Positions 27,932 through 36,723 of a DNA stretch of 64,000 bases are shown here, one piece after another. The stretch is from Thomasclavelia sp047249845 (GTDB lineage: Bacteria; Bacillota_I; Bacilli_A; Erysipelotrichales; Coprobacillaceae). How positions within the stretch are numbered: position 1 is the first letter of the stretch; every line of letters starts with the position of its first letter. The notes below the pieces were generated by a model. That model was given only the letters and a program-made list of their open reading frames with translations. It had not been told where the DNA came from and ran no database searches. The position numbers were made by a program, and so were the translations under genes. The stretch is taken from assembly GCF_047249845.1 (NCBI RefSeq), contig NZ_JBKTWO010000007.1, positions 1-64,000 of the forward strand, in the 5' to 3' direction.

Positions 27932-28717
27932 TTATTCTAACATATTCCAACAGTGATTTAATGGACCGCTACCTTTTCCTAAATCAAGATTTGCATTTAA
28001 TGCACCAGTAATATACTCTTTAGCTCTAGCAACACTATCAATCATTGAATATCCAATTGCTAAATTTGCTGCAATTGCTGAGGAAAGAGTACAGCCAGTA
28101 CCATGAGTATTAGGGTTATTAATTTTTTCACTTTCTAACCATGTAATATTTCCTTGGTAATAAAGTAAGTCATCAGCCTTATTTTCAAAATGTCCACCCT
28201 TTATTAAAATATAACCATTATAAAAGGTACTTATTTTTTTTGCTGCTTCGAGCATTTTCTTTTTACTATCTATTATCATATCAGCTAGAACCTGAGCTTC
28301 AGGAATGTTAGGAGTAATAATACTAGCAAGGGGGATAAGTGATTCTTTTAAAAGTTTTAATGCACTATCTGCCAGTAATTGAGATCCACTAGTCGAGACC
28401 ATAACAGGATCAACAACAATATTTTTTACAGTATATTGTTTTAGTTTTGTGACAATAGTTTTAATTAAGGAAGGACTTGAGACCATTCCGATTTTAATAG
28501 CCTCAGGATAAATATCTTCAAAAACACAATTAAATTGTTCATTTAAAAATTCGGGGGTAACTTCCATAATATCACGAACACCAGTCGTATTTTGAGCAAC
28601 TAATGCAGTAATTATACTCATTCCATATACTTTATGAGCCGTCATTGTTTTTAAATCAGCTTGTATACCAGCTCCACCAGTAGGATCTGTTCCAGCAATT
28701 GTTAATACTTTTTTCAT
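27932..28717 (-). CDS. thiD: Hydroxymethylpyrimidine/phosphomethylpyrimidine kinase
   Basis: A 261-residue ribokinase-fold enzyme that phosphorylates HMP and HMP-P for thiamine synthesis. It starts MKKVLTIAGTDPTGGAGIQADLKT and carries VDPVMVSTSG and the anion-hole motif NTHGTGCTLSSAIA. It is last in the TPP-riboswitch operon; its ATG overlaps the stop of the upstream HAD gene by one base (TAATG), and GGAGG lies upstream. Confidence 0.95.
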   Translation of the reverse strand: MKKVLTIAGTDPTGGAGIQADLKTMTAHKVYGMSIITALVAQNTTGVRDIMEVTPEFLNEQFNCVFEDIYPEAIKIGMVSSPSLIKTIVTKLKQYTVKNIVVDPVMVSTSGSQLLADSALKLLKESLIPLASIITPNIPEAQVLADMIIDSKKKMLEAAKKISTFYNGYILIKGGHFENKADDLLYYQGNITWLESEKINNPNTHGTGCTLSSAIAANLAIGYSMIDSVARAKEYITGALNANLDLGKGSGPLNHCWNMLE

Positions 28718-29358
28718 TATAGGACCTCCATATATTTTATGTTTTTAAATGTTAAGTCACTTATAGATTTAATTTTTATCCAATCTTTTAAATTACTCTG
28801 ATCAGCAACACCCCAAACAATAAATCCGGCTTTTTTAGCTGTATTTATTGCATGTAAAGCATCTTCAATAACGATACATTCATTAATTTTTAAATTTAAT
28901 TGTTTTGCTGCATACTTGTAAATATCAGGATTTTGTTTAGTTAGAGAAGTATCATCACATGTGATAATTTGATTAAAATAGTCTATTAATTTATGCTTTG
29001 TTAAGATTTTAATTGTTAAATCTCGTTGATTAGCAGTTAACAAACATAATTTTTTATTTAATAAGACACATTTTTTAATAAACTCTCTAACACCAGATTT
29101 TAAATTGGCTTCATTTAAATATTGATATTCGATTAAGTCTAACACTAAATTTTGAATCTCAGTCAAGCTTTCACTTAAATAGTACCTTTTTTTTATGTAG
29201 TTAATAGCTTCTTTAATTGATAACGGAGCTAAAATATTTTTTAGTTCATTATCAACAATAATACCTTTATTCTTTAAAAATGTTATAGCAGCATTTTCCC
29301 ATATCTCCATAGAATCAAGGAGAGTTCCATCCATATCAATAATATATCCTTTAATCAT
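28717..29358 (-). CDS. HAD-superfamily phosphatase inside the thiamine operon
   Basis: A 213-residue HAD subfamily IA hydrolase. Motif I is IIDMDGTLLDSM, motif II LLTANQRD, and the last motif VIEDALHAINTAKKAGF. Overlaps of one base with thiD and eight with thiE show co-translation, so it should act on a thiamine intermediate; thiamine monophosphate or a misphosphorylated precursor are plausible substrates. No thiL or thiN is present here. The specific reaction is inferred, not shown. Confidence 0.85.
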   Translation of the reverse strand: MIKGYIIDMDGTLLDSMEIWENAAITFLKNKGIIVDNELKNILAPLSIKEAINYIKKRYYLSESLTEIQNLVLDLIEYQYLNEANLKSGVREFIKKCVLLNKKLCLLTANQRDLTIKILTKHKLIDYFNQIITCDDTSLTKQNPDIYKYAAKQLNLKINECIVIEDALHAINTAKKAGFIVWGVADQSNLKDWIKIKSISDLTFKNIKYMEVL

Positions 29359-29965
29359 ATCCTAACATCCTTACTAGTTGATTGGTGTTAGTTATAATAT
29401 CATTTGCTTTCATAATCGCAGAAACGACAGCTACACCTGCAATATTAATATTTTTTAACTTGGAAACATTATCTATAGTAATTCCTCCAATTGCAACTAC
29501 AGGAATATCAATGTTGCTGCATATTTCCTGTAACTTATCTAATGTTATATTAGTTGCATCATTTTTAGTTTCAGTAGGGAATATAGCCCCAACACCTACA
29601 TAGTCAGCGCCATCACGTTTAGCTTGAAGAGCCTCTTCAAGATTATGAACTGAAACACCTAAAATCTTATTAGTTCCAATTTGTTTGCGAACAATTAAAG
29701 CAGGTAAATCATCTTGACCAATATGAATACCATCACTATCCACAGCTAAAGCAACTTCAAGATTATCATTAATAATTAAAGGTATATCATATTTCTGACA
29801 AAGTTTTTTTACATCCTTAGCAATATTTATAAATTCTTCATTGGTTAAGTTTTTTTCTCGTAATTGAATAATTGTTACACCGCCTAAAATAGCTTTTTCT
29901 AGATCATCAGTAAGTTTACGACCATTAAGCCATTGGCGATCAGTAACAAGATATAATTTCAACAT
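29351..29965 (-). CDS. thiE: Thiamine-phosphate synthase
   Basis: A 204-residue TIM-barrel enzyme that joins HMP-PP and thiazole-P to make thiamine phosphate. It opens MLKLYLVTDRQWL, carries IQLREKNLT and LIINDNLEVALAVDSDGIHIGQDDL, and ends with IPVVAIGGITIDNV. I prefer the ATG at 29965 because it gives the normal N-terminus; an in-frame GTG at 29992 would overlap thiM. Neither has a strong ribosome binding site, so coupling to thiM is likely. Confidence 0.93.
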   Translation of the reverse strand: MLKLYLVTDRQWLNGRKLTDDLEKAILGGVTIIQLREKNLTNEEFINIAKDVKKLCQKYDIPLIINDNLEVALAVDSDGIHIGQDDLPALIVRKQIGTNKILGVSVHNLEEALQAKRDGADYVGVGAIFPTETKNDATNITLDKLQEICSNIDIPVVAIGGITIDNVSKLKNINIAGVAVVSAIMKANDIITNTNQLVRMLGYD

Positions 29966-29969
29966 ATCT

Positions 29970-30794
29970 CTATATAACTTCAATTTTAACACCTGCTTTA
30001 AATGTGTTATATTTAACAGTGCTTAAAGCATCAATTAAATAGGTTCTAAAACTACTAGTGCCTTCATCACGATCTCTAATTTTTTGACTAGCGATTTCAC
30101 CACAATAACCCATCAACGCAACAGTATAAGCAGTAGTTTCTAATGGTGAGCTTTGACCAACTGCTAAAAAAGCTCCAAGAATTGAAGTAAGCATACATCC
30201 AGTTCCTGTAATTTTAGACATTGTTTCACATCCATTATATATAGCATAGGCTTTATCTTTTGATGCAATAATGTCAATAGCTCCAGTAATGGCAATAATG
30301 GCCCCTGTTTTTTGACTAAAATTTTTTGCAAATTTTATTACCTCATTAATATTATCTTTTGTAACAATGTCATTAATATTGGCATCAACTCCTTGGGTAG
30401 TGGACATATTTGTAGCTAATGCTTTTATTTCAGAAATGTTACCTCTAATTACATTAAATCTAACATTTTTTAATAATTTTTTAGCGGTATCAGTACGAAA
30501 CCTGCTAGCTCCAGCACCGACTGGATCAAAAATAATAGGGTGATTTAACTGATTTGCTATCTTACCAGCTTTAATCATTGAAAAAATAGTTCGTTCATTT
30601 AAAGTACCAATATTGATTACTAATGAATTACAGATTGTTGTAATATCTTCTACTTCATTGATATCATCTGCCATAATAGGTCTCCCGTTAACTGCTAGAA
30701 TAGCATTTGCACAATCATTAACAGTAACGTAATTTGTAATACAATGAACTAATGGGTTTCTTATTTTTATTTCATTTAAAATATTTTCAAACAT
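29970..30794 (-). CDS. thiM: Hydroxyethylthiazole kinase
   Basis: A 274-residue salvage kinase for the thiazole moiety. NPLVHCITNYVTVNDCANAILA at the N-terminus and PVGAGASRFR in the middle are family signatures; VITGTGCMLTS-type anion-hole sequence (ITGTGCMLTSILGAF) is near residue 195. The ATG at 30794 follows TGAGGAAG; an in-frame GTG four codons upstream is possible. It is first in the operon behind the TPP riboswitch. With thiE, HAD and thiD but no thiC/thiG nearby, the operon salvages precursors. Confidence 0.94.
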   Translation of the reverse strand: MFENILNEIKIRNPLVHCITNYVTVNDCANAILAVNGRPIMADDINEVEDITTICNSLVINIGTLNERTIFSMIKAGKIANQLNHPIIFDPVGAGASRFRTDTAKKLLKNVRFNVIRGNISEIKALATNMSTTQGVDANINDIVTKDNINEVIKFAKNFSQKTGAIIAITGAIDIIASKDKAYAIYNGCETMSKITGTGCMLTSILGAFLAVGQSSPLETTAYTVALMGYCGEIASQKIRDRDEGTSSFRTYLIDALSTVKYNTFKAGVKIEVI

Positions 30795-30815
30795 TTTCTT
30801 CCTCACTTTCTTTTA

Positions 30816-30851
30816 AACAAAAAGAGAATATGCCAAAGAAACATATTCTCT
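30816..30851 (-). terminator. Regulated terminator of the TPP riboswitch
   Basis: On the minus strand AGAGAATATG pairs with CATATTCTCT and ends in a T run, between aptamer and thiM. It is the attenuation platform. Confidence 0.85.
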
Positions 30852-30861
30852 ATACTTTAAT

Positions 30862-30957
30862 AAGCAGCTATGTTCCCTACGTTGGCATTATCCAAATCAG
30901 GTAATCGGTCGAAGTTCACAACTTCCTCTCAGCCTGTTTACAGACTCCCGTGATTTC
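30862..30957 (-). promoter_or_regulatory. TPP riboswitch (THI element)
   Basis: Read on the minus strand the conserved parts appear in order: GGGAGTC, GGCTGAGAGGAAG, CGACCGATTACCTGATTTGG, then ATAATGCCAACGTAGGGAA. This is a complete thi-box aptamer with the terminator downstream. It should shut off thiM-thiE-HAD-thiD when thiamine pyrophosphate is abundant. Confidence 0.96.
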
Positions 30958-31105
30958 TTTTATATCATAACACTATTAGAGTATTTGAGCAATATAAGTT
31001 ATAAAATTGTAAAATTTGCTGATAATGATAGAAAGAATTGAATTTTTAAATGTTATAGAGTATAATTAATAGGGTTTGCGATAAAACTCAGAACGGAGCG
31101 ATAGA

Positions 31106-32524
31106 ATGAAAGAAAATTATGATGTTGTGGTTGTTGGTGCTGGTCCTGCAGGGATTATGGCATGCTACGAATTATATTTAAAACAACCAGAATTGAAAGT
31201 ATTGCTTATAGATAAAGGGCAAGATGTTATGAATCGTCGTTGCCCAATTAAAGAAAAAAAAATCAAAACTTGTCCAATTATTAAAAATGGTGAACCTGGG
31301 TGTTTACCTGCTTGTTCAATTACTTCTGGTTTTGGAGGAGCAGGAGCTTATTCTGATGGGAAATTTAATATCACCAGTGAATTTGGTGGCTGGTTAACTG
31401 ATTATTTATCTAATGATGAAGTTGAAGATGTTATTAGTTATGTTGATAATTTATATTTAAAGCATGGAGCAACTAAAGATATTACTGATCCTACAACAGA
31501 TAAAGTTAAGGATATTGAACATCGTGGATATGCAGTTGGTTTAAAAATGCTAAGAGCTAAAGTAAGACATTTAGGAACTGAAGAAAACTTACGTATTATG
31601 ACAGAAATGTCTAATGAATTAAAACAGCATATTGATGTAGCATTTAGAACAGCGGTTAAAGAAGTTGTCGTGAAAGATGGACATGCTACAGGGATAGTTT
31701 TAGAAAATGGAAATATTATAAATGCTAAAAAAATTGTTTTGGCACCTGGAAGAGATGGCTCAGCTTGGTTAACAAAGGTACTTAAACAACATGGATTAGA
31801 ATTGTATAATAATCAAGTTGATATTGGAGTACGAGTTGAAACAAGTAATATAGTAATGGAAGAAATTAATAATAATTTATATGAAGGAAAGTTTATTTAC
31901 AATACTAGCGTTGGGACAAAAGTAAGAACTTTTTGTTCAAATCCTTCAGGACATGTAGTAATTGAAAATCATAGTGGTACTATGCTGGCAAATGGTCACG
32001 CGTTTCATGATCCTAAATTAGGTAGCAAAAATACTAATTTTGCTCTACTAGTATCACATACTTTTAGTGAACCGTTTAATCAGCCTAATGAGTTTGCTCA
32101 TGAGGTAAGTCGTTTGGCTAATAAATTATCTAATGGTAGTGTGATTGTTCAAAGATATGGTGATATTAAAAGGGGACGTAGAACTACATATAAGCGTTTA
32201 AAAGAAGGATATACAGTTCCTACATTAGCTGAGGCAGTTCCAGGTGATTTAGGACTGGTATTACCATATAATACGATGAAATCAATTATTGAGATGATCG
32301 AAGCATTAGATAATGTTACACCAGGAATTGCTAATGAACATACTTTATTATATGGAGTTGAAGCTAAATTTTACTCTGCTCGTCCTAAGGTAAAAGAAGG
32401 CTTTGAGTGTGAAATTGATGATTTATATGTAGCAGGTGATGGTGCTGGCTTAACTAGAGGGTTGGCGCAGGCTGGTGCAAACGGGATTATTGTTGCAAGA
32501 CATATTATTGATTGTTTAAAATAG
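31106..32524 (+). CDS. FAD-dependent oxidoreductase (COG2509 type)
   Basis: A 472-residue flavoprotein. The dinucleotide-binding motif is VVVGAGPAGIMACYEL (residues 7-22). A cysteine-rich segment RCPIKEKKIKTCPII followed by GCLPACSITSGFGGAGAYSDGK is characteristic of the uncharacterised COG2509 dehydrogenases. The C-terminal AGDGAGLTRGLAQAGANGI closes the FAD site. The reaction and electron partner are unknown. GGAGCGAT precedes the ATG. The gene is single. Confidence 0.85.
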   Translation: MKENYDVVVVGAGPAGIMACYELYLKQPELKVLLIDKGQDVMNRRCPIKEKKIKTCPIIKNGEPGCLPACSITSGFGGAGAYSDGKFNITSEFGGWLTDYLSNDEVEDVISYVDNLYLKHGATKDITDPTTDKVKDIEHRGYAVGLKMLRAKVRHLGTEENLRIMTEMSNELKQHIDVAFRTAVKEVVVKDGHATGIVLENGNIINAKKIVLAPGRDGSAWLTKVLKQHGLELYNNQVDIGVRVETSNIVMEEINNNLYEGKFIYNTSVGTKVRTFCSNPSGHVVIENHSGTMLANGHAFHDPKLGSKNTNFALLVSHTFSEPFNQPNEFAHEVSRLANKLSNGSVIVQRYGDIKRGRRTTYKRLKEGYTVPTLAEAVPGDLGLVLPYNTMKSIIEMIEALDNVTPGIANEHTLLYGVEAKFYSARPKVKEGFECEIDDLYVAGDGAGLTRGLAQAGANGIIVARHIIDCLK

Positions 32525-32574
32525 TAATTAATTTGTTATAATATAACTATAGCTATATATTTAAGTGATTGTTT

Positions 32575-32700
32575 GTGAAAGGAGAAAACGCTTTTGGTAA
32601 AGTAATTAATACTCCTAAAATTACTGCAGATAAGATTGAAATTAGTAATTATATTGATGTGATTTCTCCGACTTTAAAATCAGTTGATATCGATGTATAA
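32575..32700 (+). CDS. Possible 41-residue small protein
   Basis: A GTG-started frame of 41 codons (begins MKGENAFGKVINTPKITADK) followed by a strong terminator at 32718-32748. A TATAAT lies upstream near 32538. No ribosome binding site precedes the GTG; AAAGGAG falls inside the frame. It may be a fragment of a larger lost gene. No family recognised. Confidence 0.3.
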   Translation: MKGENAFGKVINTPKITADKIEISNYIDVISPTLKSVDIDV

Positions 32701-32717
32701 TAGATGATTTATTTGTA

Positions 32718-32748
32718 AATAGGTTATATTTTATAACCTATTTTTATT
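32718..32748 (+). terminator. Terminator upstream of the metY leader
   Basis: AATAGGTTATA (32718-32728) pairs with TATAACCTATT (32732-32742), followed by a long T-rich run. Confidence 0.8.
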
Positions 32749-32754
32749 TTTTTA

Positions 32755-32783
32755 TTGACGAGTAAATGATACTTTAGTATACT
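32755..32783 (+). promoter_or_regulatory. Promoter of the metY leader transcript
   Basis: TTGACG (32755-32760), 17-base spacer, TATACT (32778-32783), a near-consensus SigA promoter directly upstream of the leader ORF. Confidence 0.7.
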
Positions 32784-32820
32784 CTATTCATACTATAACA
32801 GTAGGTTAAGGAGGAGAAAG

Positions 32821-32889
32821 ATGGATTTTGAGCTTCTAGAACTACTTAGAAATAACTTCCGTAATGGACGAATGTATTGTTCTTTATAA
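32821..32889 (+). CDS. 22-residue leader peptide upstream of the metY-like gene
   Basis: ATG with an excellent AAGGAGGAG site about eight bases upstream opens a 22-codon ORF that begins MDFELLELLRNN and ends NGRMYCSL. It lies between the promoter and the sulfhydrylase gene, 38 bases before that start. A single Met and Cys codon near the end is reminiscent of leader peptides that sense sulfur amino acids. No terminator hairpin is visible in the gap, so any control would be on translation or mRNA stability. The role is inference. Confidence 0.6.
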   Translation: MDFELLELLRNNFRNGRMYCSL

Positions 32890-32927
32890 TCTATAAATAA
32901 CAAACATTAAGAAAAGAGGGAAGAAAA

Positions 32928-34211
32928 ATGAGTAAAAAAAATTTAAGATTTGAAACAAAACAATTACATGTAGGTCAAGAAACAACTGATCCAACTGGGG
33001 CTAGAGCTGTACCAATATATCAAACGGCAGCTTATGTTTTTGATAACTGTGACCATGCCGCTTCTCGGTTTGAATTAAGTGATGCCGGTAACATTTATGG
33101 ACGCTTGACTAATCCAACTGAAGATATTTTTGAACAGAGAATAGCAGCATTAGAAGGTGGAGTAGCAGCTTTAGCTCTAGCATCAGGAGCAGCAGCAGTA
33201 ACTTATGCAATTGAAAATATTACCCGATCAGGTGATCATATTATTGCATCTAAACAAATTTATGGAGGAACATATAATTTATTAGCACATACTCTAACTA
33301 ATTATGGAGTTAGTACAACATTTGTTGATGGTGATCAACCAGAGAATTTTAAAAATGCATTGCAAGAAAATACTAAAGCAATTTTTGTTGAATCATTAGG
33401 TAATCCTAATTCAAGTCTAATTGATGTTGAAGCAGTGAGTAAGATTGCTCATGAACATGGTATACCATTAATCGTTGATAATACATTTGGAACACCTTAT
33501 TTATTCAGACCAATTGAACATGGTGCTGACATTGTGATTCATTCTGCAACAAAATTTATTGGTGGACATGGAACAACTTTAGGTGGGGTAATTATTGATT
33601 CAGGTAACTTTGATTGGACCGTTTCAGGAAAATTCCCGCAATTAAGTGAACCTGATCCTAGCTATCATGGAGCAGTATTTTCTAAGGTGGCAGGAGCAGC
33701 GGCATTTGTAACAAGAATTAGAGCAGTGGTTTTAAGAGATAAGGGTGCCAGTATATCTCCGTTTAATGCATTTCTATTATTGCAGGGATTAGAAACTTTG
33801 TCTTTAAGGGTTGAACGGCATGTTGAAAATGCTTTAAAAGTTGTTAAATATTTAAATAAACATCCAAAGGTTGCTAAAGTCAACCATCCCTCACTAAATG
33901 ACAGTATTTATAATAACCTATATCAACAATATTTTCCAAATGATGCTGGTTCTATATTTACATTTGAAATAGCAGGTGATGAAGATGATGCGAAGAGGTT
34001 TATTGATAATTTAGAGATTTTTTCTCTTCTAGCAAATGTTGCAGATGCTAAATCATTAGTGATACATCCAGCATCAACTACTCATTCTCAAATGAACGAG
34101 ACTGAGTTAAAGGATTCAGGAATTAAGCCTAATACAATTAGATTATCGATTGGTTTAGAGCATATTGATGATTTGATAGAAGATATAGAAAATGCTTTTA
34201 ATTATATATGA
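32928..34211 (+). CDS. metY: O-acetylhomoserine sulfhydrylase-type PLP enzyme
   Basis: A 427-residue Cys/Met-metabolism PLP enzyme. The PLP lysine is Lys209 in HSATKFIGGHGT; YGRLTNPTEDIFEQRIAALE and SLGNPNSSLIDVEAVS are typical of O-acetylhomoserine aminocarboxypropyltransferase, which makes homocysteine from O-acetylhomoserine and sulfide. The C-terminal TTHSQM segment with SIGLEHIDDLIEDIE completes the family pattern. Ribosome binding site AGAGGGAAG. A leader ORF precedes it. Confidence 0.92.
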   Translation: MSKKNLRFETKQLHVGQETTDPTGARAVPIYQTAAYVFDNCDHAASRFELSDAGNIYGRLTNPTEDIFEQRIAALEGGVAALALASGAAAVTYAIENITRSGDHIIASKQIYGGTYNLLAHTLTNYGVSTTFVDGDQPENFKNALQENTKAIFVESLGNPNSSLIDVEAVSKIAHEHGIPLIVDNTFGTPYLFRPIEHGADIVIHSATKFIGGHGTTLGGVIIDSGNFDWTVSGKFPQLSEPDPSYHGAVFSKVAGAAAFVTRIRAVVLRDKGASISPFNAFLLLQGLETLSLRVERHVENALKVVKYLNKHPKVAKVNHPSLNDSIYNNLYQQYFPNDAGSIFTFEIAGDEDDAKRFIDNLEIFSLLANVADAKSLVIHPASTTHSQMNETELKDSGIKPNTIRLSIGLEHIDDLIEDIENAFNYI

Positions 34212-34274
34212 TCAAGTGGTTGTGCTATCTATTATAAGAATTTATGAGGTATAATGAAGCTGAGGTGATACATA

Positions 34275-34520
34275 ATGAGTGAGCTTATAAAAATACCTTA
34301 TGTTGGTAGAGCAACAGAAGCATCGTTAAAATTGATTGGTTATAATACTTTAGAATCCTTAAAAGGTGCTGATCCAGAATTAATGTATAAAAAGGAAAGT
34401 GTAATAAGAAAAAAAAGTATCGATCGTTGTCAATTATATATGTACCGTATGATAGTATACTATGCAAATACTCCTAATCCTGATCCTGATAAATTAAAAT
34501 GGTGGTATTGGAAAGATTGA
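34275..34520 (+). CDS. Helix-hairpin-helix protein of the Cdd1 (pathogenicity locus) family
   Basis: An 81-residue protein. IPYVGRATEASLKLIGYNTLESLKG is a helix-hairpin-helix DNA-binding fold, and the C-terminal block RCQLYMYRMIVYYANTP with KWWYWKD matches the Cdd1 family. Its function is not established in the family. GAGGTGAT lies upstream of the ATG. It ends just before the lysS T-box promoter. Confidence 0.8.
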   Translation: MSELIKIPYVGRATEASLKLIGYNTLESLKGADPELMYKKESVIRKKSIDRCQLYMYRMIVYYANTPNPDPDKLKWWYWKD

Positions 34521-34522
34521 TA

Positions 34523-34551
34523 TTGACAAGTATGATTAGATAAGTTAAGAT
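34523..34551 (+). promoter_or_regulatory. Promoter of the lysS T-box transcript
   Basis: TTGACA (34523-34528), 17-base spacer, TAAGAT (34546-34551), immediately after the Cdd1-family stop. Confidence 0.65.
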
Positions 34552-34559
34552 TACAACGA

Positions 34560-34820
34560 TAAATAAAGGCGATGAATAGAAGAGTAGTTGTATTTGCTGC
34601 ATTTTAGAGAGTCTCGGTAGGTGGAAAGAGATAATGTGGAATATAATGAAGAAAGACTAGGAGCTGTATCTAGGATATTTGAATTGATTAGATAACGTAG
34701 GCCACGTTACAGGCAAAACTATTATTTGATAGTTGTTGAGGTTAATAAGGTGACTTATTAACGAATTAGGGTGGTACCACGATACTCTCGTCCCTTTAGC
34801 GGATGAGAGTTTTTTATATT
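34560..34820 (+). promoter_or_regulatory. T-box leader of lysS
   Basis: The universal T-box sequence AGGGTGGTACCACG is at 34768-34781. A terminator follows at 34784-34816 (ACTCTCG...GGATGAGAGT then six T). Stem I lies at about 34570-34670. GAAGAAAGA at 34648-34656 contains candidate lysine specifier codons (AAG/AAA). Uncharged tRNA-Lys should relieve termination. Specifier placement is inferred from the downstream gene. Confidence 0.9.
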
Positions 34821-34833
34821 TTAGGAGGAAAAA

Positions 34834-36318
34834 ATGGAAGAAAGAAAGTTTAGCGAACAAGAGTTAGTTCGCCGTGAAAAATTACAAGAGCTAGTAGATA
34901 AGGGAATTGATCCTTTTGGACAACGGTTTGATGTTACTGCATATTCAAAAGAAATTAAGGAAACTTACGGTGATAAGACGCATGAAGAATTAGAAGAAAT
35001 GGCTGTTGAGGTTAAAGTCGCTGGAAGAATTATGACAAAGCGTCGCAAAGGGAAAGTGTGCTTCATGCATATTCAAGATCGAGATGGTCAAATCCAGTTA
35101 TATGTACGTAAGGATGCAGTCGGTGAAGATGTTTATGAAATTATCAAAAAAGGTGATATTGGAGATATCGTTGGTGTAAAAGGAACCGTATTTATGACAA
35201 ATACAGGGGAATGTTCTATTAAGGTTGAAGAGTATACTCATTTAACTAAGGCTTTACGTCCTTTACCAGAAAAATATCATGGATTAAGTGATGTTGAAGA
35301 ACGTTATAGAAGAAGATATGTTGATTTAATCATGAATGAAGAAGCTCGTAAAATTGCTTTTGCAAGACCAAAAATAATTCGTTCTATTCAACATTATCTA
35401 GATAATCAAGGCTATGTTGAGGTAGAAACACCTGTATTAAATCCAATTTTAGGTGGTGCCAGTGCGAGACCTTTTGTTACTCATCATAATGCTTTGGATA
35501 TGAATTTTTATTTACGTATTGCAACTGAATTAGGATTAAAGAGATTAATTATTGGTGGTATGGATGCGGTTTATGAAATTGGACGTTTATTCAGAAATGA
35601 AGGAATGGATAGAACACATAATCCTGAATTTACAACAATTGAAGTTTATAAAGCCTTTAGTGACCTTGAAGGGATGATGGATTTAACTGAAGGAATTATT
35701 TCAAATGCAGCTAATGAAGTTTGTGGTACATATGAGTTAGAATATAAGGGAAATAAGATTTCTTTAGCACCAGGATTTAAACGTATTTCAATGACAGATG
35801 CAATTAAAGAAAAAACAGGAATTGATTTTGCTGATCAATTAAGCTTTGATGATGCTAAGAAATTAGCAGAAGAGCATCATATTGAGGTAGAACCTCATTT
35901 TGGCTATGGTCATATTATCAATGAATTCTTTGAAAAATATGTTGAAGAAACAATTATTGAACCGACATTTGTCTATGGTCATCCAATTGAGATTTCACCA
36001 CTGGCAAAGAAGAATTTAGATGATCCACGTTTTACACAACGTTTTGAATTATTTATCTGTGGTAATGAATATGCTAATGCATTTACTGAATTAAATGATC
36101 CAATTGATCAATATGAAAGATTTGCTAATCAATTGAAAGAAAAAGAATTAGGTAATGATGAAGCAAATGAAATGGATTTAGATTATGTAGAGGCTTTAGA
36201 ATATGGTTTACCACCAACAGGTGGTATGGGAATGGGTATTGATAGACTTGTTATGTTGTTAACTGGGCAAGAATCTATCCGTGAAGTGATTCTATTCCCG
36301 CACATGAAAAATAAATAA
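34834..36318 (+). CDS. lysS: Lysyl-tRNA synthetase, class II
   Basis: A 494-residue class II LysRS. An N-terminal OB-fold anticodon-binding domain (about 60-160) precedes the catalytic core with motif 2 FRNEGMDRTHNPEFTTIEVY near 255 and motif 3 GMGMGIDRLVMLL near 465. AGGAGGAAA precedes the ATG. The last 51 codons are duplicated at 37470-37622 with only synonymous differences, showing that elements insert at this 3' end; the gene itself remains intact. Confidence 0.97.
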   Translation: MEERKFSEQELVRREKLQELVDKGIDPFGQRFDVTAYSKEIKETYGDKTHEELEEMAVEVKVAGRIMTKRRKGKVCFMHIQDRDGQIQLYVRKDAVGEDVYEIIKKGDIGDIVGVKGTVFMTNTGECSIKVEEYTHLTKALRPLPEKYHGLSDVEERYRRRYVDLIMNEEARKIAFARPKIIRSIQHYLDNQGYVEVETPVLNPILGGASARPFVTHHNALDMNFYLRIATELGLKRLIIGGMDAVYEIGRLFRNEGMDRTHNPEFTTIEVYKAFSDLEGMMDLTEGIISNAANEVCGTYELEYKGNKISLAPGFKRISMTDAIKEKTGIDFADQLSFDDAKKLAEEHHIEVEPHFGYGHIINEFFEKYVEETIIEPTFVYGHPIEISPLAKKNLDDPRFTQRFELFICGNEYANAFTELNDPIDQYERFANQLKEKELGNDEANEMDLDYVEALEYGLPPTGGMGMGIDRLVMLLTGQESIREVILFPHMKNK

Positions 36319-36325
36319 TTATTAT

Positions 36326-36362
36326 ACACAGTGTACTTTGTAAAATATACTGTGTTTTTTAA
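36326..36362 (+). terminator. Terminator of lysS
   Basis: ACACAGT (36326-36332) pairs with ACTGTGT (36349-36355), followed by a run of T. Confidence 0.65.
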
Positions 36363-36549
36363 TGATTTTTTGGTTAATATCAATTTTTTTAGACTAACAT
36401 TTTAGAATAAGTACTAAGGAGTTATGTGTATAAAACATACAATTATGAATATAATAAAATTATATTAACTACAACTTGATTATGGTGAAATGAATTGCTA
36501 AATATGATATAATATTAATAGAAAATAAGCCTGAAAGGAGTGTCTTTGT

Positions 36550-36723
36550 ATGAGTGAAGAAACGAGAAAAATCATAGATGAAGTCAATGCGACAATGCGT
36601 CTTGAGGGTATGCCTTTGACGGCTGATGACTTAGAAATGCTTAGAAGATGCTTAGAAGGAGAATCAACTTTTGATTTTGAAAGACAACGCATTTTTAAGG
36701 AGATTGCTCTTTCAAATGGATAA
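36550..36723 (+). CDS. VbhA-type Fic antitoxin
   Basis: A 57-residue helical protein that begins MSEETRKIIDEVNATMRLEG. The inhibitory-helix motif (S/T)xxxE(G/N) is present as T-MRL-EG, the signature by which VbhA-type antitoxins block the Fic ATP site. GAAAGGAGTG lies upstream. It overlaps the start of the Fic frame by eight bases. The antitoxin appears intact although the toxin is broken. A promoter with TATAAT lies near 36508-36515. Confidence 0.8.
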   Translation: MSEETRKIIDEVNATMRLEGMPLTADDLEMLRRCLEGESTFDFERQRIFKEIALSNG

